Shown piece by piece: positions 57,234 through 64,000 of a DNA stretch of 64,000 nt. This DNA comes from Arenicola marina. Lineage: Eukaryota; Annelida; Polychaeta; Arenicolidae. The notes beneath the pieces are model-generated. The model was not told the origin of the DNA, did no database searches, and was given only the letters and a program-made list of their open reading frames with translations. Numbering within the stretch: position 1 is the stretch's first letter; every line of letters starts with the position of its first letter. Both the position numbers and the translations under genes were made by a program. The DNA is taken from positions 18,160,254 to 18,224,253 of the forward strand of contig OZ025260.1 in NCBI GenBank assembly GCA_964019135.1, in the 5' to 3' direction.

Positions 57234-59005
57234 TGTCTCAGAAACATCGCCCCTGGGCTCTGTTCCAAAGTGCGCGTGGATGTAGGCCGAATACACAAGT
57301 CTGTATTGGGTGTGTGAAAGAAACTAGCTAGTGGCTCCCGTGAAACCGTGTGCAACCTTCTGCCAGTCGCAGTGCGTTGCAGGCTACTTCCTGACTGCGA
57401 CTGAACCACTGGTGCAAGTAGTCTAAACACGATTTGGGATCTATACATGTATATTTGGGCTTTGTACTGATATAGGCAGGGTGTCGCAGTGCGGATCCAG
57501 GAATGCGCGAAAAGGTGGGATGCAGTGATCGCGCCATAAAAGTTACAAACGCCGCTAGAGTCTACCCGTAAAATATAAAATTTGCGCTAAAAGCGGGCCT
57601 CCACTCCTAAGAAAAAGGTTGGGGGGGGGACGATCCGGAATCACTATAACTGAAACACCCCCATTGGCTCGATTCCAGAGTGCTCGGCAATATATCTAGG
57701 CCGAACTTAGGTCCTCACCTTCTGTTTGTGACAGAAAAAAGTCGACCCCACGAGACCGGATAGCGCTGTGTGATACAAGCATTCTGTAGCTGAAACCTAT
57801 CGTGTCACATCTTTTACAGTAGTGGAATATATGCTATGTTTTATAATCTGGAAAGGTATCTGGTACTGCGGTGAGTTAGCGCTTCTATACTCAGTCAGGG
57901 AGGAGGGAGGCCTGCTTATCTCCCCGCCTACGCCGTCTACCCCATAAGTGCTTACCCCTGCATCTGACATTCACCCCCTCCCCCCTTCCTCGCCCCGCCC
58001 CCTCGTAAACAGGGTGTATAGCTTCAGTCCGCCTGTGTGTATCGCCGGCTGTTTGCACCCGGTCTCCTTACCCCCTCCCCCACCCCGCCCCCCCCCCCCA
58101 CCAGTCGGGGCTTGCTTATAACTTTGATCACGTATCACTCGCCGATTTCAGGCCGCCATCCGTATTTCTCCCTTCATTGCGCTTGACCTGCGCTTGTGAT
58201 GCATAGTTTAGGGTGTTTGGCTCTAACTTATCTGTATATATTTAATTCGTATCCCGCTGGGCTTTCTGTGTGACTGGTGCGGGGGTGGGTACTAGCCAAG
58301 ACGACAGGTTTTCCGCTCTGTCTCGCAGGGGGAACACTGAAAGTCAAGTTCTGGTCTCTGGCCTACAAGTGAATCACTCGTGAACCACATCGGCCAGGGT
58401 TCGTTGTTTAGAACTGGCTTTAATTAGTATACTACGTGGCCGTGGGCATAAATATACCATTGCATAGTGAAGTTTAACGTCGGTCAGTTTAGTGTAGGTA
58501 CATTTCATAACGGAAAAATATGATACCCGTTTACTTTGCCATTTAAGAATCAGGTGTCACAAATATTGTTGGTACATTGCCATGAAGTATATCACATGTC
58601 ACCATTATGCATGGCACATTGCCAGTATCAGATGTCACCATTATGTATTATACAGCGCCATTTAAACTATCAAAACTCGAGATGCAAAACTCCTTTCAAT
58701 CTGTAGTCGCTTCGTTCGAATGTCGTCATGCAACATGCCATCAGTAGTTTTCATGATCTTTACGCAGTGTATGTCATTATTCATGGATCTCGCGTGTGAG
58801 AATTTTTTCTCTCGAAAAACGGAGAACAACATTTGTCAGCCCTGCGGCCTGTTCCTTTTGTGGGATTATATTATGGTAACCACATGGATAGTTGTGGCAG
58901 ACCTCTGATTGGGCGCTGTCTGCTCTGTACCTTTCGGCTTAACGTATTTTAGCGTATAACATCTTGCGAAGTCCAATTTTAAGATCTTTTCTTTTAAGAC
59001 ACTGG
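57234..59005. other. Non-coding region
   Basis: C-rich tracts at 57967-57990 and 58075-58100. Imperfect repeats of a CATTATGTATxxxACAxxGCCA type lie near 58575-58665. No exon recognised. Confidence 0.5.
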
Positions 59006-59232
59006 AGGTCGGCCTGATAGCTCATTGGGTTAGAGCGCTCGGAATGAGCGCTCTGGCCACCTGAGAGGGGCACATGATGGTGGTTCGCGCCCCATTGTGG
59101 TCATGTCTGTGTGTAAAGATCTTCTGTCTTTCTTCGCAAAGAGTAGGGTGATGGCCCCGCTCTTCCCCTCCTTCCCCTATTGACGCGATATGACCAGAAT
59201 TAGTCGAAGCCTTTGGAATATACCAACCAACA
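59006..59232 (+). mobile_element. tRNA-derived SINE, copy 3
   Basis: Head with TAGCTCATTGGGTTAGAGCG and GGTTCGCGCCCC, body with TTCTTCGCAAAGAGTAGGG and ATTGACGCGATATGACCAG, and tail with AATATACCAACCAACAC. Same orientation and order as the copies at 27 kb. Confidence 0.9.
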
Positions 59233-60004
59233 CACTGGGTGAGCCAAATGACCCACTGCTGGTCTACTTCCGGTCCGGCTGGTCTCGGATGTCTTGGTGT
59301 ATGGAGGTCAAACACCCCCCGCCCACTCCCCCACCTGCGACCTGACCTTGTATCCCGAGGCAGCCTGCTCACTCTATCCCCATCTTAACCTTGTCCCTCG
59401 TACCACTGTACGTCCCCGGTATAAATACACATCTGCAACCACGCTCCAGGGTGTTCTCGCGTACCCCGTGTAATAGACTAGCATTCTGCACTGTCTGGCC
59501 CAGCCATTCATTGCCTGGCCCATCCAACCCTGGCTGGTCCCAGACGGCTTGTCGAGTGTGCGGCTCGCGTACAGGATGTGCAGGGCTGGGGGCGATATTT
59601 ACTTTGGTTCGCTTGACAGAGGCGGCCGTATGTCAGTGGCCCACACCCCCCCCCTCCCTTTTTTTTTATCTGGACAGTATTTGGTGTTCGTATCTGGCGA
59701 TATCGAAAAGTCTTGAGCTGTTGGTTAATGTTACTCCGGTAGCTCATGTCGCCATTCATCGCGATGAAAAAAATGTAGCCTGTCGTCTCGCAATGCCAGG
59801 CCAACTTACGCTTATGTTACGGTCATCATTCCAGGCCAGCATACCTCTATAAGCACATGTAGATCATTCTGATTAATCCCTGGTCTTTTTGCAGTAATGA
59901 TATTGGTGTAGCGTCTGCATCTCATCCCAGAAGAGAGAGGGGGTCGGGTATTATCGGGCAAGGTAGAATGGGAAATATGGGAGGTGAGGATATTCGCCCC
60001 CCCC

Positions 60005-60300
60005 CCCCCACTGGGCTCGCGCTAGGATATTTTTTTTCATTAGCCAATTTGGCTAATTCCGTGGAAAAACATTAGCCAAAATTAGCCAAATATATTGGTT
60101 ATACATTGGTGATAAATCTCATAATTGGAGATGAATGTAGTAGATCTACCATGTAATGTGAACATGAATAAAAATGGGTTTGTAGTTGAAATTTTATATT
60201 CGCCATTTTGGCGAGTGTCCAGGAAGTTCTTATCGCCAAATCCCGAATTTTCTCGCCAAATGGCTATTGGCGAATGCTAATGTGAGCCCAGCCCCCCCCC
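60005..60300. repeat. Element with short inverted ends CTGGGCTCxCxxTAG
   Basis: CTGGGCTCGCGCTAG at about 60011 and CTAATGTGAGCCCAG at about 60280 form imperfect inverted ends, both bordered outside by C-runs. Inside are nested small palindromes with TTAGCCAAATTAGCCAAA and CGCCAAATGGCxATTGGCG. Probably a small MITE; no clear target duplication. Confidence 0.5.
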
Positions 60301-61783
60301 CCCACCACCCAGTCCCAGTCCCAGTACATGTATGGGGAATACAATAACTCCACTCTTACACGCAAGAGTGTGGCCTTTGAGAGAAACTAATCAGTCTAAG
60401 GTGCGTCTCCCTGGACATGTAGTGACAGGGGCGTCGCAAGGGGAATAGTGATAGCGCAAGTCGCAAAGGGGTAACAGATGGGAGAATATTTTGCCGGTGC
60501 TGGTTGTGACTTCACGTCTCTTGGTTCACCGCATCGGCTGCCGTGCACGGTGACTCATTGGTGCTCCTCGTATCATTGATATGGGTTCAATAGCTCCCTA
60601 CGGAGCTGGCAGGCAGCATACGCCATGCATAGACCTGGTGTATCTCCGGTCAATAAGTCACCTCAGTCTTTACCATGGTGTCCGTCAGACGGTGGGTGCC
60701 CAGCTTGCCCTGATTGTGTCTGGTCAACGGGTCGCCGCGTTGTATCCGGTTGTCTTGCCTCTGTGGCCAAGTGTTCAGTGAGCACTGTCAACTTGTTTCG
60801 GAGATGCGGGAACTGTGTCTGGGTTTTAGTCACTGCGCCATCGGTGCCTCGCCATGGGTAGTTTTACAGATCGGGTTAAAACAGCCCAAGTATGGCCTAA
60901 ACAGGACTGCCGGTATTATTGACGTTCTGAATAAACCTCATAGAAACAATTTATATCCTCGTTTGCTGACAGCGTATTGGATAAACTAATTACCAGAGCT
61001 TAGCAACTGTAATTGACGGTATATTTCCGGTATCCTGGTTAATAAATTGTTGTCATATTATATATGGCTGTTATGTGGCCCACGTTAAAAGCCCACGAAA
61101 TGCATTATTAATTCGTAGTAAATGGTAGGCGTGAGTCATACGTGATCTATGTTGAAACATGGAATAGCCAGGACCAGTTATGTACATAGATCTGACAAAT
61201 GTAGATTGAAAAATGTATGTCAATATTGCAATAATTCATCTATGGAGACCGAGAGAGGCAGTGGTTTTGCCGGTCGTCTTGGAGAGATTACTGAAAATCT
61301 TTACTTGCTATGCTTGTGTATACGAAGACATTATATACGAGACGTTTCTGAGCTTGATAGATAGAAGCTGATGCTATTTTAGTTAGGTTGGAGCCGAACA
61401 ATATTATTATAATAATAATACTTGTAGTTAATATTAATTTGTATTGCTTGTGGACATAGTAAATATGCCGTGACTGGCTATCCACGCTATGAGGCAATTG
61501 TCCATGACATCCGGATGCCATGTTACTCAGTTTGTCTCCTTGCCCGGCTCAAGTCCGCGGCGCGCCACGGGACGCCGCTATCAGCAATATTCCTGCGCCG
61601 CCGATTGGCACTACATGTACTTCTTTTTGGAATGATATCTGTTAAGTCAACATGCCAGACGCATGAAGTGTAGCTAATTTGTCGGCATTCCTGGTGATTT
61701 TTTTTTAATTCTTCATTTTCCGCCAATCGACTGAGAAGCCGCGTGCTTTTTCCTCCCCTATCAGGGCAACATGGAGGTAAAAT
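60301..61783. other. Non-coding region, no gene recognised
   Basis: Several short frames (60581-60781, 61149-61364) lack family similarity and splice partners. An (ATT)-rich microsatellite lies at about 61400-61412. Confidence 0.5.
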
Positions 61784-62035
61784 TGCACCTGGACAGCTGT
61801 ACCTGGACAGCTGTATCTAGACAACTGTATCTGGACAGCTGTATCTGGACAGCTGTATCTGGACAGCTGTATCCGGACAGCTGTATCTGAACAGCTGTAT
61901 CTGGACTGCTTTATCTGGGCATATGTGCTATATCTGGCCATATGTGCTATATCTGGCCAGCTGTATCTAGACATTGTATCTGGCCAGCTGTATCTAGACA
62001 TTGTATCTGGCCAGCTGTATCTGTATAGCTGTGTC
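61784..62035. repeat. 14-bp minisatellite (CTGTATCTGGACAG)
   Basis: A period of 14 bp at 61784-61915 changes into longer units (GGCCAGCTGTATCTAGACATT) to about 62035. The minus-strand 98-aa frame is a repeat product. Confidence 0.9.
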
Positions 62036-62389
62036 TGGAGGTTCCTTGGCCTTCACCTGGGTGGCATGTGCATCAAGGCTCGTTTTGTTGTCCTGTTCAG
62101 TCGCATGTTGCACAAGTCAGACGTTGCGACCACAATCCACGGGTCTGTGCTTATCCAACCAACCATGGACCGAATGCAACGTGTTAATTGGTAGCAGTTG
62201 TCATGGTTGTGGCAGTCAATTCTGGTAAAAAAAATGCAATTTGGGCGTGTCAGAGTTAGCTGAACGATATCACTCAACAACCGATAGGGTAGCAAATATT
62301 TGAATAGTTTGCGTACATTTATTACGTTCTGAGTAATGGGTCTCCCGAAATACGTATTGTATTGGAATTGCAGCTCATTTTTATAAGCA

Positions 62390-62550
62390 TGCATAAACAG
62401 GGGCGGAGCCAGGCGGATCCAGGCGGGTCCACGCCTCAGATGGCCTAAATTTTGCATTAAAAAACGGCATTATTCCTCAAAAGAGTGAGGGGGGGGGGGT
62501 GCGAACACCCTGGACCCCCCCCCCCCCCCCCGGATCCGCCCTTGCATAAA
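62390..62550. mobile_element. hAT-like MITE with 8-bp target duplication
   Basis: TGCATAAA occurs at 62390-62397 and 62543-62550. Between them the ends are CAGGGGCGGAGCCAGGCGGA and, inverted, AGGGCGGATCC, resembling the CAGGGGCGGxxCC ends common in animal hAT elements. Long G and C runs (62489-62498 and 62515-62531) are internal. No coding frame. Confidence 0.8.
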
Positions 62551-63837
62551 TGTGATGTTAGATACCAGATCGTTCTGACAATGCGGGGAGTCTAATAGTT
62601 TTTATCATGGTTGCATTTGCACGTAGATATATGTACTTGAAACGGCAGTCAGTAGTTCTAACTTGGTGACTCATGGTTCACTTTGAGGACTTTTGAGGAC
62701 TTTGTTCAGCGCAGAATTTTGTTCTATGTTTTTCGTTAATGATTTCCGTCGCACGTCACCAAGTGATGATGTACTGCCCGGGACGAGAACTAAATAAAAC
62801 AGGGTTATTCATGCTTGGCTCTTGTGCCACAAACGAAATCAGCGTCGGGGTTGGGAACTCTCTGCCACGTGCTCGTGACTTACACGATCACTGACAGATC
62901 TGACGTCATATAGAGGCCTCTTCCGTCATGGTCCACCGGTCGCTTGGCCAGCTGTCAGTGGCTGGGCAGCCCGTCATTTGTTATTACACGACCCTAACTG
63001 TTGGAAGGGTATGAGGGACGGAGTGTCGTGGGGTGGGGTGGGGTCAGGTGGTGAAGGGGTTCTCCCTGAACGCCCGCAGAAAAATCTCGGCAAAAAACTG
63101 TCCAGTGTTCGCTCGAACTAGTAACTACCTGCTGCCAGGTATGATAACGAAATAACGCCGCATTGTGCGCAACTTTCTTGTCGTTTCAGACAGTTTAGCG
63201 CAAATGTTCCAGGTATTCGAGTCGCAGTGTATACGAAACTTATAAACGCTTTGGTATCTTTTAAGCTAATGTTCTAAAACTTTGTTTTATGCTTATTACC
63301 ATTTGAGGCAATGCCTCAAATCCTAAGTTGAATGTCGAAATCGGGATGACACAAACCCCCGAGGCCCACAACAACATGGGGCCCCATCAACATATGTAGG
63401 AAGAGAAACAGTTTGCAAATACAATGCATACTCATAGAGAAACAAATACAAATGTACAATCATTGACAAACGAGAGAAGAAAAAAGAAAGGTCTACCGTA
63501 AAAAAACGATTAATTTACTAATTTCGAAAAGACGATGAAATAAATGTGGAAGTCTTTTGGCTGATGTCTACTTGGGTTGAAGATATACTCATTGTGTACG
63601 TTTTTTTTTATTTACTTTGTATGATATCACCATTTTTCTAGTTTGTGTAACCCTGGCCTTCTTGGTAATAATACACTGGGAGTGCCCTCCGCGCGCGATG
63701 GCCTCGTGCTTTGTGGACACGTCATTTGCTGAGTAATACCGTTTACAGGTGTGTTTCAGATAACGTTCTCCAACCGGAATGTTACACTGCAATATGGCCT
63801 GGTTAGTGTAAAATGATCTATTGTTATTGAAAGTCAT
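62551..63837. other. Non-coding region, no gene recognised
   Basis: Unique sequence. An 82-codon minus-strand frame (63837-63589) has no domain I recognise. Confidence 0.5.
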
Positions 63838-64000
63838 TAGGACCCGTCATATGGGTTGTAATGTGGCCCGTCATATGGGTTATAATGTGGCCTGCCATAT
63901 GAGTTGTAATGTGTGTGGCCTGCCATATGGGTTGTAATGTAGCCTGCCATATGAGTTGTAATGTGGCCTGCCATATGAGTTGTAATGTGGCCTGCCATAT
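63838..64000. repeat. 24-bp minisatellite cut by the right window edge
   Basis: The unit GCCATATGAGTTGTAATGTG with GCCT has a period of about 24 bp, with at least six copies to the last base. The full length is unknown. Confidence 0.9.

Noticed and set aside
59391-59852. 153-aa plus-strand open frame
   Set aside because: No recognisable domain and low-complexity composition; it lies downstream of a SINE without splice partners.

Overview
This is animal nuclear DNA with intron-split genes, GT-AG splicing, tRNA-derived SINEs, terminal-inverted-repeat (TIR) elements and a very high minisatellite load. I read it as an invertebrate, most likely a deuterostome. Amphioxus is my best guess, from the protein similarity and the intronic minisatellites, but no single marker proves it. 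There are no bacterial features.

Three genes can be assembled exon by exon. (1) An RNF180-like zinc/RING-family gene lies on the minus strand. Exon 1 is at 10015-10249 and exon 2 at 2649-2725; the rest lies beyond the left edge. (2) A complete F-BAR gene of the PSTPIP1/2 family lies on the plus strand, with 11 exons from 11656 to 26512, 311 aa and no SH3 domain. It starts about 1.4 kb from the RNF180-like start, head to head. (3) A complete O-GlcNAc transferase gene (OGT) lies on the minus strand, with 19 exons from 45536 to 33328 and 1037 aa. It is tail to tail with the F-BAR gene. All exon phases in these models join without a frame break.

The rest is accessory DNA. Tandem arrays: 46 bp (1-650), 31 bp (4.2-4.8 kb), about 35 bp (12.5-12.8 kb), about 52 bp (15.8-16.1 kb), 15 bp (16.7-17.1 kb), 57 bp (20.0-23.1 kb), 47-50 bp (24.8-25.6 kb), about 66 bp (33.5-33.7 kb), 14 bp (61.8-62.0 kb) and 24 bp (63.8-64.0 kb). 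Transposon remnants include a 920-bp TIR element (13.2-14.1 kb), a possible 3.9-kb Mutator-like element (6.0-9.9 kb), a 701-bp fold-back with a 9-bp target duplication (54.0-54.7 kb), a 57-bp micro-palindrome with a perfect 9-bp duplication (57.2 kb), a TTAA-flanked MITE (48.0-48.4 kb), a hAT-like MITE (62.4 kb) and three SINE copies. A THAP-domain first exon (minus, 17.9 kb) has a decayed inverted copy at 28.9 kb. From 46 to 64 kb I find no convincing gene.

The most interesting signal concerns splicing of the F-BAR gene. The array at 24.8-25.6 kb starts exactly at an exon/intron junction and repeats its donor about 17 times. Several units also carry a TACTAAC branch-point match and an AG acceptor, so each unit looks like a 30-nt in-frame micro-exon. 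Upstream, the array at 15.8-16.1 kb repeats a strong 3' splice-site sequence six times, and splicing to it would give an immediate stop. One more intron of this gene uses a GC-AG donor.
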